Below, piece by piece: positions 17,071 to 29,700 of a stretch of 64,000 bases of DNA. The DNA is from Prostheceraeus crozeri (Eukaryota > Platyhelminthes > Polycladida > Euryleptidae). The notes beneath the pieces were generated by a model. The model was not told the DNA's origin, did not search any database, and saw nothing but the letters and a program-made list of their open reading frames with translations. Every line of letters begins with the position of its first letter. Position 1 is the stretch's first letter. The translations under genes and the position numbers were made by a program. The DNA lies in the NCBI GenBank assembly GCA_907163375.1, contig CAJQUW010009069.1:1-64000 (forward strand), read 5' to 3'.

Positions 17071-18237
17071 TTAGCCATCCTTTGGCAGTCTCGCGCGCTT
17101 CCGAATAGAAAATTTGTGTAAGTGACCGCGCATTCTTAGGCTGGCGTGCAAACATTTTTTCGTCGGATGGCCGTTATAGCAAATTATTGATTCGTCGAGG
17201 CTTTGATTTACCAATACTTCGCCGGCCAAATGATTATCCCGAATAGGGATGTGAAACTCAAACAAACGATCCTCATTCACACGTTCCCACTCATCCCTCA
17301 TGCGCTCCAACTTCTCATACGCCTGCCTCTCATCACCCCGCCGAGCCACAGTCCTCTCCAACTCAACATTCCTCGCTCTCAACACACTCATCTCCTTCAT
17401 CATCTCCTCAAACTTCGCTTCTGCATCTCTCATTCTTCTCTCCGCAGCACTCGCCCTCTTCTCACACTCATCATTCTTCTCTTCCAACTCTCGGGTCTTT
17501 TTCTTCAAATCAGTCACACTACGCCTCATTCTAATATTTTCATCCGCTACCTCCTTCGACTTCAGTTCCTTCTTTTTCAACTCATCCAACTCCTTCACAA
17601 CTTCATCCTTCACTTTCTTCAAACTCTCATACTTATTCACCAACAAATCATGCGCCATCTGCTGCGAAACATGCCTCTTCTCTTCATCCTTCAACCACCT
17701 CGCCGACTGCACACGAATCCCACCACTCTTCACTTTTGGGGAAGATGAGCTCTGCGGGGGGTCGGTGATGACAATGTTTGACACCTCCGACGACGAAGAG
17801 CTCAACTTCCTCACACGCTTCCTGACACGCTCCCTATCTAAATCCACATCATCCTCATCATCACTCTCAAGCACTCTCTTTCGCTCAATCTCACCCTCCA
17901 ACGACGCAACCGCTCTCGCCAACTCATCATTCTCAACAACATTCTCAACCTTACCCTCTCGCTCGATCGCCAACATTCGCTCCCTCTCTTCCACAATCAA
18001 CTGCGTAAATCTCAAGTCACTCACTAAACCACTACTACAGTCAGCATGCACTCTGTAGAAACGCGCCTCATCCTCATCACCCTTCAGCACTCTACACTTC
18101 ACACACGCAACCCTATTCAAGATAATCATGTGGTCGGTGCCCGCCTTCTTTACATGCGCCTTGGCGTCCGCACTGCGATTGATTCGACCGCACGCACACA
18201 TTTTTATATGATATTTGCGATTCTTATCATTAGCCAT
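17071..18237 (-). CDS. Cys-motif plus coiled-coil protein, unknown
   Basis: From the ATG at 18237 the frame gives 388 residues. The N-terminus has a likely zinc-binding part (MCACGRINRSADAKAHVKK, then CVKCRVL and a later HADC). It is followed by an acidic/Ser-rich linker (SDDEDDVDLDRERVRKRVRK, then SSSSSEVSN) and a long coiled coil from about residue 180 to 310 full of Lys/Glu heptads (KVKDEVVKELDELKKKELK). The C-terminal 60 residues are basic. A splice acceptor (CTTACAG) lies at 18255 just upstream, so the leader may be spliced. Downstream are the 60-nt intron and histone-type hairpin. I do not recognise a family; a DNA- or chromatin-associated structural protein is a guess. Confidence 0.5.
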   Translation of the reverse strand: MANDKNRKYHIKMCACGRINRSADAKAHVKKAGTDHMIILNRVACVKCRVLKGDEDEARFYRVHADCSSGLVSDLRFTQLIVEERERMLAIEREGKVENVVENDELARAVASLEGEIERKRVLESDDEDDVDLDRERVRKRVRKLSSSSSEVSNIVITDPPQSSSSPKVKSGGIRVQSARWLKDEEKRHVSQQMAHDLLVNKYESLKKVKDEVVKELDELKKKELKSKEVADENIRMRRSVTDLKKKTRELEEKNDECEKRASAAERRMRDAEAKFEEMMKEMSVLRARNVELERTVARRGDERQAYEKLERMRDEWERVNEDRLFEFHIPIRDNHLAGEVLVNQSLDESIICYNGHPTKKCLHASLRMRGHLHKFSIRKRARLPKDG

Positions 18238-18500
18238 GCCTGATTTATCGTTAGCTGTAAGATAATGAAATTTGTATAAGTTTGGAATCATGTAGTACAG
18301 TCATATTCCTAAAGCATTACACTTAGTCAGGAATGATAGATTTGAGTGTAGTGAGTGGCACTCGATCCCGTCGACAGCCCGAAGGCCTTGTACTGATCAC
18401 TAGGGAAGTGAGAGATCTTCCCCGATACCCGCTCTTTACAGCTGAAGACATCATTGTCACTGCCCCGAAGTGGTAACAGGAACGCCGTCACTGTGACAAA

Positions 18501-19400
18501 ATACAAAGTCACTCTGACACTTAGGATTTTTTCAGGTGAGCTCCGACCTAAAATCTTGTAACCGCTCTAACTTTTGAACGGAGACAGATATGAACAAGCC
18601 GTTTCTTTCACTGAATTTGTCTCACTCTTAGCTTTCAAACGAGCTATTGCACGACAAAATCTGTCCACTAGAAGCCAAGATCGAAGCGAGCTCTCCCGAG
18701 GGGGGGGAGGTCCGTGAAATTTGATGAAAAATGTTTTGGTGACGGTCCCAGGTCGAAATTCCACACTTTGGAAAATTTTCAAAATTTTACCCATACAAAG
18801 CCACTCTGACACTTAGGATTTTTTCAGGTGAGCGAGCTCCGACCTAAAATCTTGTAACAGCTCTAACTTTTGAACGGCTGGTCCGATTGACTCGCAACAA
18901 AAAATGTCGTCGAGCAGTTTTTTCTCTTCTTTCAAACGAGTAGCCTTAAGACAAAATCCGTTCACTAGAACCAAAGTTAGAAGAGGGGGGTCAGTGAAAT
19001 TTGATGAAAAATGTTTTGGTGAAGGTCCCAGGTCGAAATTCCACACTTTGGAAAATTTTCAAAATTTTACCCATACAAAGCCACTCTGACACTTAGGATT
19101 TTTTCAGGTGAGCGAGCTCCGACCTAAAATCTTGTAACATCTCTAACTTTTGAACGGCTGGTCCGATTGACTCGCAACAAAAAATGTCGTCGAGCAGTTT
19201 TTTCTCCTCTTTCAAACGAGTAGCCTTAAGACAAAATCCGTTCACTAGAACCAAAGTTAGAAGAGGGGGGTCAGTGAAATTTGATGAAAAATGTTTTGGT
19301 GAAGGTCCCAGGTCGAAATGACACACTTTGGAAAATTTTCAAAATTTTACCCATACAAAGCCACTCTGACACTTAGGATTTTTTCAGGTGAGCTACGACA
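18501..19400. repeat. ~280-bp tandem repeat, three copies
   Basis: The word GACACTTAGG starts at 18516, 18808, 19088 and 19368, giving periods of 292, 280 and 280 bp. The first unit is the most diverged; units 2 and 3 are nearly identical. All minus-strand frames across it are products of the repeat. No terminal inverted repeat or target duplication was seen. Confidence 0.9.
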
Positions 19401-19613
19401 GTCCACCCTCCTAACCTGGCCGGCACACCACGCCAACCTGGCCGGCACACCACGCCAACCTAGACACCACATCACCGCGCGCTATACGACGGTCGGCCAG
19501 AGGGGGGGGGACGTCAGAACCAAAGCACCACGGCGGCCGACCACGACACTCTGCCGTTCCAGAGGGGGGACGTCAGCGACGGCGGCCATCTTGCGCGGTC
19601 CAGAAGTGGAGTT
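19401..19613. other. GC-rich spacer with short repeats
   Basis: Contains a short tandem repeat around CCTGGCCGGCACACCACG (19418-19460) and G-runs near 19503 and 19566. It separates the 280-bp array from the truncated end of gypsy element R1. No gene seen. Confidence 0.5.
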
Positions 19614-21587
19614 TTACTTACTACTTCCATTTTCCTGACAACGACGTAATACCTCCGCCAATATCTGCTGTGATTCCTCGTACGTATTCGCAAACGTGAG
19701 AACATCATCCATGAAGCAGACGCAATTAGGTACATCGGCGATGAGATCCTGCATAAACTTCTGGAATATGTCAGGGCTAGCTGACAGTCCGAACGGCAAT
19801 TGGTTGAACTGATATCGACCAAATGGAGTTGCAAAGGTCAGGAGTCTCTTCGAATCGTCATGGACCGGTATCTGCCAGAAACCGTTGGCACAATCCAGCT
19901 TACAGAAGAACTTGGCCGGTCCTATCCTGGACGAAATCTCCTCTATGGTGGGCATCTGAATTTCGGGTCGGTGGATCGATTGATTCATGTACCTGAAGTC
20001 AACACACAATCTTATGTCGCTTGACTTCTTGTACGCGACCACTATAGGGCTGCACCACTCGGAGGGCTCAGTAACGGGTTCGATCACCCCATCCCGTACC
20101 ATGGTGTCCAGTTTCGACTTCACCTTGTCATGTAGGGCGACGGGGAGCCTACGGGAAGGAAAGGACTTTGGAACCGCATCTTCCTTCAGGTAAATACGAC
20201 ATGCCTTCTCCTTCGATACAGAGCTTGGTCCCGTAAATATTGAAGCAGTCATGATGATTTCATCACCCTCCTCCCGCACGATTCCCAGACGAACGCATAA
20301 ATCGTAGCTCATTAGGACTGGGCCATTTTCAGAACAAACGTGGAAGTTTGCATGTGTCTGCTTGTCCCCATATTGAACTAGCAAAGTAGTTTTGCCAATA
20401 CAGTGTAGTGACTTTTGACCCCATGTGCTGAGATTTGCTGTGCTGGTCTCCAGCTCGAGATTCAATTTTCGGAGCGTCTCTGAACCTATCAAGTTAGCGA
20501 AGGCACCTGTGTCAACCAATCCGGTTGTCGAAACGCCATTCAGCTTGATGCCACGACGAAGTTTGGATTTGTCAGGCTCAACACTAAAGACGTGTTTCAA
20601 TTTGTCACATTCACATGGTTCAACCTGGCCTACTTGTACGCAGTAGATTTGATCCTCCATAGCTCTGTCGTCCACACCGTCCGTAGTTGGCCTATCAACA
20701 GTCCGATTCACCTGTACACGGTCAGTATCAACGTATGAAATTTTCTCAGTAGGTTTGGCCTTTGACCGACAGAACGCAGCGAAGTGTCCAATTTTACCAC
20801 ACGCGTTACATTTGCGCATTTGCGATTCACTGCTGGGCACTCGCTAGAATTAGCCAAATGCTTATCTGAGCCACAGCGATAGCCTGACTTCCTGTCTTTG
20901 CTGGCAGAATCTCTCTTTGACCTCCATGCGCACTACCACTGGAGCAAGGCGGTTTGTTTGTACGGCTTGAACGACCAGGCATAGGTCGCTGTGTTGTAGC
21001 GACGTGGCTTACAGTACTAGCCTCGGACGTGCTCAGCCTAGACCTATCCGTCCTAGCATTCTCCCATGCCTCAGCTTTGCGTAACGCCGCTTCAAAATCA
21101 AGAGAAGTAGGGTCTTCAGCCAAAAGTCTCTCCCCTAACCAGGGATCGGACAGTCCTATGACAAATACATCTCGTAGCAAACTAGCCTTATCACTTGTGA
21201 GGTCACAGGAATTTACTAGCTTACGTAATCTACAAGCATACTCAACAACAGTCTCACCAGGGTTTTGCGAAGCACGCAGAAACTCGCGACGACGAATTAA
21301 GATTGATGAATTGACTTTGAAGTATTCGTCCATGCGTTTCACGATCTCCGCGAATTACGTCTTCGGCTCCGGCAGCCCGTCCAGGATATCACATCCATCT
21401 CGCCCAAGACACATTTCCAGAACCGGGGACATGTCAGCTTCGGCGATACCGCTGACGGTGCAGTAGTTGTTAAACTGGCGTAGGAAGAAGCGCCAGTCAT
21501 CACCTTTAGGATTTGCAGGAAACTGTGGCTGTCGTATACCAGCCATGTCGTCAAGGCGCGAAGTAAGAACGCCGTAGGATGAATCAC
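19614..21587 (-). pseudogene. R1 gag and partial pol
   Basis: The gag part (20830-21587) contains a capsid-like helical stretch (RREFLRASQNPGETVVEYACRLRKLV). The nucleocapsid zinc knuckle CNACGKIGHFAAFC starts the downstream part at about 20810. A retroviral-type protease motif (GLVDTGAFANLIG) follows near 20510. Reverse transcriptase motifs come next: SEWCSPIVVAYKK, DIRLCVDFRYMN, LDCANGFWQIP and CFMDDVL. RNase H and integrase are absent. It is a broken, 3'-truncated fossil. Confidence 0.85.
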
Positions 21588-21650
21588 AGTGTCTGTAGAG
21601 ACGAAAGCAGTAGTGGAGAAGTTGTAGAGGCGTAGAAGTCCGTTAGTTCA

Positions 21651-21664
21651 TCGCTGCCACCATT
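21651..21664 (-). promoter_or_regulatory. R1 primer-binding site
   Basis: Minus-strand TGGTGGCAGCG starts two or three bases inside the LTR end, the position and wording used by many metazoan gypsy elements for tRNA priming. Confidence 0.6.
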
Positions 21665-21666
21665 AA

Positions 21667-21703
21667 TGTTGCGTATGACACTAGAGCGATAAGTAAAAAC
21701 GAC
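21667..21703 (-). repeat. R1 5' LTR, inner part
   Basis: The 3' end of the LTR (…GCAACA on the minus strand). It continues at 33781 on the far side of the inserted Foldback-like element. Confidence 0.75.
21695..21703. repeat. 9-bp target duplication, left
   Basis: AAAAACGAC directly precedes the terminal inverted repeat; the same nine bases follow the other end at 33772-33780. Confidence 0.85.
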
Positions 21704-21762
21704 ACGTATTCGACTTTGAAAACGCATTTGCAAATGTTTAGAGAAATGTTCCATGATTAGTC
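21704..21762 (+). repeat. Left terminal inverted repeat
   Basis: Matches 33713-33771 as reverse complement with two or three differences; similarity stops sharply on the inner side. Confidence 0.85.
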
Positions 21763-22125
21763 CATTTTCAGCAAATCAAATCACTCAAAATTTAATTTTT
21801 ATTTTTTTTCGAAATATCTTGAACTTCCTAACTATCCCCACTTAAGCAAAATCATGTGTCATTATTCCTTTATGTCTGACATTTTAGAATCACAATCCAA
21901 TCATATTGCCAGATCCCTGTAGTAGAGAACGTGGTGGACAATCCAGCACGCTCATTGCAATGTTAAGCACGATAAAATTGGTTGATTTCTACCATAAACC
22001 AGACATATTCGAAAAATTCGACCCCAAACCTGGTGAGCCGGCTAAGAGAAGTGGTTGTCCATGTCAAACGTATACCCTATACTATCAGATGCCTCAACTT
22101 CAACATTCATTGCTCCCTCAAGCTG
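21763..22125. other. Left subterminal spacer of the Foldback-like element
   Basis: Unique AT-rich sequence between the terminal repeat and the satellite; no counterpart in the right arm and no gene. Confidence 0.5.
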
Positions 22126-25100
22126 TTTGCCATGCGCAAACGTCTCGTTTGTACCAAAAATGTGACATTTTGTGACTTCTCCACTAAACTCTATGCGTTT
22201 GTCTTCCTATGCACCCTTAGATGACGCGTTTGTCAATGCTAGGCATCTTCACAATAGTCACAGGTACCTCCATGTCAAATTTCATTGTTGTATCGTGACA
22301 TTTGCCATGCGCAAACGTCTCGTTTGTACCAAAAATGTGACATTTTGTGAATTCTCCTATAAACTCTATGCGTTTGTCTTCCTATGCACCTTGAGATGAC
22401 GCGTTTGTCTATGCTAAACATCTTCACAATAGTCACAGGTACCTCCATGTCAAATTTCATTGTTGTATCGTGACATTTGCCATGCGCAAACGTCTCGTTT
22501 GTACCAAAAATGTGACATTTTGTGACTTCTCCTATAAACTTCATGCGTTTGTCTTCCTATGCACCCTTAGATGACGCGTTTCTCAATGCCAAGCATCTTC
22601 ACAATAGTCACAGGTACCTCCATGTCAAATTTCACTGTTGTATCGTGACATTTGCCATGCGCAAACGTCTCGTTTGTACCAAAAATGTGACATTTTGTGA
22701 ATTCTCCTATAAACTCTATGCGTTTGTCAATGCTAAGCATCTTCACAATAGTCACAGGTACCCTCCATGTCAAAATTTCTGTTGTTTGTATCGAACGTCT
22801 CGTTTGTACAAAAATGTGACATTTTGTGAATTCTCCTATAAACTCTATGCGTTTGTCTTCCTATGCACCTTGAGATGACGCGTTTGTCAATGCCAAGCAT
22901 CTTCACAATAGTCACAGGTACCTCCATGTCAAATTTCATTGTTGTATCGTGACATTTGCCATGCGCAAACGTCTCGTTTGTATCAAAAATGTGACATTTT
23001 GTGAATTCTCCTATAAACTCTATGCGTTTGTCTTCCTATGCATCTTGAGATGACGCGTTTGTCAATGCCAAGCATCTTCACAATAGTCACAGGTACCTCC
23101 ATGTCAAATTTCATTGTTGTATCGTGACATTTGCCATGCGCAAACGTCTCGTTTGTACCAAAAATGTGACATTTTGTGACTTCTCCTATAAACTCTATGC
23201 GTTTTTATTCCTATGCACCTTGAGATGACGCGTTTGTCAATGCCAAGCATCTTCACAATAGTCACAGGTACCTCCATGTCAAATTTCACTGTTGTATCGT
23301 GACATTTGCCATGCGCATACGTCTCGTTTGTACCAAAAATGTGACATTTTGTGACTTCTCCTATAAACTCTATGCGTTTTTCATCCTATGCACCTTGAGA
23401 TGACGCGTTTGTCAATGCTAAGCATCTTCACAATAGTCACAGGTACCTCCATGTCAAATTTCACTGTTGTATCGTGACATTTGCCATGCGCAAACGTCTC
23501 GTTTGTACCAAAAATGTGACATTTTGTGACTTCTCCTATAAACTCTATGCGTTTGTCTTCCTATGCACCTTGAGATGACGCGTTTGTCAATGCCAAGCAT
23601 CTTCACAATAGTCACAGGTACCTCCATGTCAAATTTCATTGTTGTATCGTGACATTTGCCATGCGCAAACGTCTCGTTTGTACCAAAAATGTGACATTTT
23701 GTGACTTCTCCTATAAACTCTATGCGTTTGTCTTCCTATGCACCTTGAGATGACGAGTTTGTCTATGCTAAGCATCTTCACAATAGTCACAGGTACCTCC
23801 ATGTCAAATTTCATTGTTGTATCGTGACATTTGCCATGCGCAAACGTCTCGTTTGTACCAAAAATGTGACATTTTGTGACTTCTCCTATAAACTCTATGC
23901 GTTTTTCTTCCTATGCACCTTGAGATGACGCGTTTCTCAATGCCAAGCATCTTCACAATAGTCACAGGTACCTCCATGTCAAATTTCACTGTTGTATCGT
24001 GACATTTGCCATGCGCAAACGTCTCGTTTGTACCAAAAATGTGACATTTTGTGACTTCTCCTATAAACTCTATGCGTTTGTCTTCCTATGCACCCTTAGA
24101 TGTCGCGTTTGTCAATGCCAAGCATCTTCACAATAGTCACAGGTACCTCCATGTCAAATTTCATTGTTGTATCGTGACCTTTGCTATGCGCAAACTTCTC
24201 GTTTGTACCAAAAATGTGACATTTTGTGAATTCTCCTATAAACTCTATGCGTTTTTCATCCTATGCACCTTGAGATGACGCGTTTGTCAATGCCAAGCAT
24301 CTTCACAATAGTCACAGGTACCTCCATGTCAAATTTCACTGTTGTATCGTGACATTTGCCATGCGCAAACGTCTCGTTTGTACCAAAAATGTGACATTTT
24401 GTGAATTCTCCTATAAACTCTATGCGTTTGTCTTCCTATGCACCTTGAGATGACGCGTTTGTCAATGCTAAGCATCTTCACAATAGTCACAGGTACCTCC
24501 ATGTCAAATTTCACTGTTGTATCGTGACATTTGCCATGCGCAAACGTCTCGTTTGTACCAAAAATGTGACATTTTGTGAATTCTCCTATAAACTCCATGC
24601 GTTTGTCTTCCTATGCACCTTGAGATGACGCGTTTGTCAATGCCAAGCATCTTCACAATAGTCACAGGTACCTCCATGGCAAATTTCATTGTTGTATCGT
24701 GACATTTGCCATGCGCAAACGTCTCGTTTGTACCAAAAATGTGACATTTTGTGAATTCTCCTATAAACTCTATGCGTTTTTCATCCTATGCACCTTGAGA
24801 TGACGCGTTTGTCAATGCTAAGCATCTTTACGATAGTCACAGGTACCTCCATGTCAAATTTCATTGTTGTATCGTGACATTTGCCATGCGCAAACGTCTC
24901 GTTTGTACCAAAAATGTGACATTTTGTGACTTCTCCTATAAACTTCATGCGTTTGTCTTCCTATGCACCTTGAGATGACGCGTTTCTCAATGCCAAGCAT
25001 CTTTACAATAGTCCCAGGTACCTCCATGTCAAATTTCACTGTTGTATCGTGACATTTGCCATGCGCAAACGTCTCGTTTGTACCAAAAATGTGACATTTT

Positions 25101-26736
25101 GTGACTTCTCCTATAAACTCTATGCGTTTGTATTCCTATGCACCTTGAGATGACGCGTTTGTCAATGCCAAGCATCTTCACAATAGTCACAGGTACCTCC
25201 ATGTCAAATTTCATTGTTGTATCGTGACATTTGCCATGCGCAAACGTCTCGTTTGTACCAAAAATGTGACATTTTGTGACTTCTCCTATAAACTCTATGC
25301 GTTTTTCATCCTATGCACCTTGAGATGACGCGTTTGTCAATGCCAAGCATCTTCACGATAGTCACAGGTACCTCCATGTCAAATTTCATTGTTGTATCGT
25401 GACATTTGCCATGCGCAAACGTCTCGTTTGTACCAAAAATGTGACATTTTGTGAATTCTCCTATAAACTCTATGCGTTTTTCATCCTATGCACCTTGAGA
25501 TGACGCGTTTGTCAATGCCAAGCATCTTCACAATAGTCACAGGTACCTCCATGTCAAATTTCACTGTTGTATCGTGACATTTGCCATGCGCAAACGTCTC
25601 GTTTGTACCAAAAATGTGACATTTTGTGAATTCTCCTATAAACTCTATGCGTTTTTCATCCTATGCACCTTGAGATGACGCGTTTGTCAATGCCAAGCCT
25701 CTTCACGATAGTCACAGGTACCTCCATGTCAAATTTCACTGTTGTATCGTGACATTTGCCATGCGCAAACGTCTCGTTTGTACCAAAAATGTGACATTTT
25801 GTGACTTCTCCTATAAACTCTATGCGTTTGTCTTCCTATGCACCTTGAGATGACGCGTTTGTCAATGCCAAGCATCTTCACAATAGTCACAGGTACCTCC
25901 ATGTCAAATTTCATTGTTGTATCGTGACATTTGCCATGCGCAAACGTCTCGTTTGTACCAAAAATGTGACATTTTGTGAATTCTCCTATAAACTCTATGC
26001 GTTTGTCTTCCTATGCACCTTGAGATGACGCGTTTGTCAATGCCAAGCATCTTCACAATAGTCACAGGTACCTCCATGTCAAATTTCATTGTTGTATCGT
26101 GACATTTGCCATGCGCAAACGTCTCGTTTGTACCAAAAATGTGACATTTTGTGACTTCTCCTATAAACTCTATGCGTTTTTCATCCTATGCACCTTGAGA
26201 TGACGCGTTTGTCAATGCCAAGCATCTTCACGATAGTCACAGGTACCTCCATGTCAAATTTCATTGTTGTATCGTGACATTTGCCATGCGCAAACGTCTC
26301 GTTTGTACCAAAAATGTGACATTTTGTGACTTCTCCTATAAACTCTATGCGTTTTTCATCCTATGCGCCCTTAGATGACGCGTTTCTCAATGCCAAGCAT
26401 CTTCACAATAGTCACAGGTACCTCCATGTCAAATTTCACTGTTGTATCGTGACATTTGCCATGCGCAAACGTCTCGTTTGTACCAAAAATGTGACATTTT
26501 GTGAATTCTCCTATAAACTCTATGCGTTTGTCTTCCTATGCACCTTGAGATGACGCGTTTGTCAATGCCAAGCATCTTCACAATAGTCACAGGTACCTCC
26601 ATGTCAAATTTCATTGTTGTATCGTGACATTTGCCATGCGCAAACGTCTCGTTTGTACCAAAAATGTGACATTTTGTGAATTCTCCTATAAACTCTATGC
26701 GTTTGTCTTCCTATGCACCTTTAGATGATGCGTTTT
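22126..26736 (+). repeat. 175-bp satellite array, about 26 copies
   Basis: Monomers of 175 bp repeat with high identity; differences are scattered single bases. One unit around 22735-22850 is shorter. Each monomer contains the inverted pairs CAAACG-TCT-CGTTTG and a repeated GTGACATTT word. Because 175 is not a multiple of three the frame shifts in every unit, so the many 61-residue frames across the array are not genes. Confidence 0.95.
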
Positions 26737-29700
26737 ATCATGACTTCATTCGTGTCAACGATGTCTGTTAGGCGATGGTTATGTTATTGACACGTTGACT
26801 ATAATGCAATCGCTAAATCTTTTCCAAGTAAGTAATCTGAGTACCTATTAAAGTAGTTCGCATTAAAGTCGTGTACATAATTTTGTCGACAATGATTTAC
26901 ACATACAAGCATGAGCTCGCAATCAATCGACCGAGGTCGGAAAAAATCGTTGTGAATTTTGTGTTTCTTAAAAGGCTTGCATGCATTTTTGTAACAGACC
27001 CGCAACATAGCAATTGTCAAATTATCCAGCCTGTAAATGCATACAAAAATATGTCATATCTAAATGATTGTTTACCTTCACGTCATCAACTTCATAAGTT
27101 GAAAGATATTTTACAAGTGCACAACTTTGTAAGCAATAAAATATCTATGGAAGAATCGTTCAATTTAACACTGAAGGTTACTTATACGCCTACATCCGCA
27201 CTAAGTGGAGGAAGATATCTGTCCAAAATCATGCCAACAAAAAAATTCTTCCAGCGCTGCCGCTGAAAAAAAGGTGCATCAGAGTTTTTGTTTGTATTTC
27301 GAATAAAAGCCAGTGGCTAAGCTAGGTGATGAGTTCGAAAACTTCACAGTAAATCATAGCAGAAAGGTCACCCAAACCAATGGGGCTAATGTATAGACCA
27401 GTACTTCCAAATGTCGGGTCGCTATCAAGCAAACCATCTGGGGCTTCCATCAATATGGAACCATCTGGGGCTTCTTCAAGCGGAAAAGATTTTGCTTTCT
27501 GTTACGGACCCGATAATACTGGAAACTCTTAGATTGTGTCAATAAATACCGCTCCAGGTTACTTAACAAGTAAATTTTGCCAGCCTATGTCATATACCTA
27601 TAAGATAATACCTATAAAGATAAGACCCAGCTATCCCAAGCCTGGATGCACGTGTTTTACCTGCTGACCGAGACACATAGGGCCTATGTATTTCTTGACA
27701 AAGTGCATTGCTAATCGACGACTGAAGAAAATATTTCAAGAATGCGAGATTGACTGGTAGCCTATCAAAAGTGCGATGACATTTATATTACTAGGCCTAT
27801 TGTTTCTGAACATAATCAGAACCATAGAAAACTAACCTTCATTAGGCCTGTACGTTTAATCATGCATTTAGTCAGTCAATTTTTTTTTAATCAACCACAG
27901 ATGTTCAGGTCTTTGTTGAATGGCTTGTAGCCCGTGAGCTATTCATAAGATTTGAATGGTTCAACGATAGAAGGGCTAATTTTTTGTACTTTTAATAATC
28001 ATAAAATATTTGATTTTCATCAACTAATTCATAAAGTTTTATAACTTTTTTCATGCAATTTTTGATTTCAATCAATTTTTCAGACTTCAAGTGTCAAACA
28101 CGCAAGGCTGAAGTAGCAAATTGCCTTTTTAAGACATGATATTTTCAAAAGCTATGTATTCTCAATGAATGGAATTAATATTTTTGAAATTTGTTATCGT
28201 CATGTTATGAATGTTATTTCAATAAACACCAATTACAAGAAACTGACGGAATTAGCTATGCATTGTGAAGGAGAAGCAATTTGAATAATTGGATGACGAA
28301 TGCAAAGTCACCTTGAGTCAAATTAAACCAGATAAAGAAACTTCTGCCATGGTTTAGTCCGATGGTATTGTCTTCAATATAGTGGTAGCATTATCGCTTC
28401 GCACCGTCATTGCTATCCTTTGAATCAGGAAATATCGAGACCTTGATTCTGCAGAATTATACCTGACGTTGTTGGAAACATCAGACACAACTCTGTGACT
28501 GACGGTTGCCATGTGCCCATTGTTTCTACGTAAACTGATACAAAAAGGATGATAAGATGGAATACTTAAGCCCTTCACGGTCTTCGTCTAGCGTGGCAGT
28601 TTTTCCTGTTTCTTCTGTTGCTATTTCTTGATAAATTGGTGTAAATTGATAAATCGTGCTATTGTATTAACGTGTATTTTGATACTATGGTTTTCTATCA
28701 TGGCATGAATACGCTGCAGTTCAAAATGTCGAAATGCAATTTGTTGCTGCAAACTTAGCATGTCCGAAAATTGAGGTCTGAAAAATCGGCTAAATAGAAC
28801 TTTTCAGAATTTCATGAATCAGATAATGATAATGAAGCGGTTTTTCATCTTTGGAAAATTCAGGAAATAAGCTTTTCTATTGATGTGGAATCATTTAGAT
28901 CCTGTAAGTAGTTCACTGGCTGCAGCTCATTGAGGAAAGGCATATGCTTATATAATTATATATTATTATTATATTTTAAATTCATATAAATTTAAGAACC
29001 ACCGCTCACATAATTAGTAACTTTTAAAAAATGAGTTCGGTAGAGTCAAATATCATTCATTATCTAACATATATTTGGTGGCAAAATTCATTTGGGTTGA
29101 TCCAATCACTTCTTGATTGTATATATCTTTGTTCATAAAGTGATCTGTACAATCAAGGAGTCCTTGGTTGATCTGAAGTTATAGTGCTCTCATCTTCGTT
29201 TCACTCAAAATCAGATACATTACATACAGTTACTGATGATGGCATTGCATTCCAAATGCTATTCCAGTCGGTTTACATCGAGGTGGTACAAAAGGTTTTA
29301 CAGTCGAATGGATATTTGATATACCTATGGAGCTTTCATTGAAACAATACGAGGTCATCATTGGAACTGCACGAGGACTTTCCTTCTATGTGACTATTTC
29401 CCCATATTTGTGAATTCTATTTTGGAGGAAGCATGGTTCTTATGAAAGCATAGTAAAACTCATCATTGTTTTGAATTTTAAACATGCACTTTTTGAATTA
29501 TTGAAATTCGGAAATGTTATTTTCTGATAACTGATTGGAACAATGGCTCAGTGTAGAATGCAATTTTTACTGATATCTTTAAGGAAACTGTGCCATATCG
29601 GCCTATATTAGTTTGGTATTTGGATGTCTCTTATGAAATCAACAAATCAACAAAAGAATGATTGTTATAAGTGATTGATTTCCTCAGAGAAGCTCTTCAT

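Noticed and set aside
17203-18058. Long plus-strand frames over the coiled-coil gene
   Set aside because: They mirror the Lys/Glu-rich minus-strand coding sequence, giving Leu/Ser/His-rich products typical of an antisense shadow.
22275-26614. Many 61-89 residue frames repeated across the satellite
   Set aside because: They recur every 175 bp, overlap from unit to unit and exist only because the monomer lacks stops in that frame; there is no sign of selection.
22126-26736. CRISPR-like array
   Set aside because: The whole 175-bp unit is repeated with no unique spacers, and the genome is eukaryotic.
26871-27266. 131-residue frame in the Foldback loop
   Set aside because: No recognisable motif, ordinary AT-rich composition, no supporting signals.
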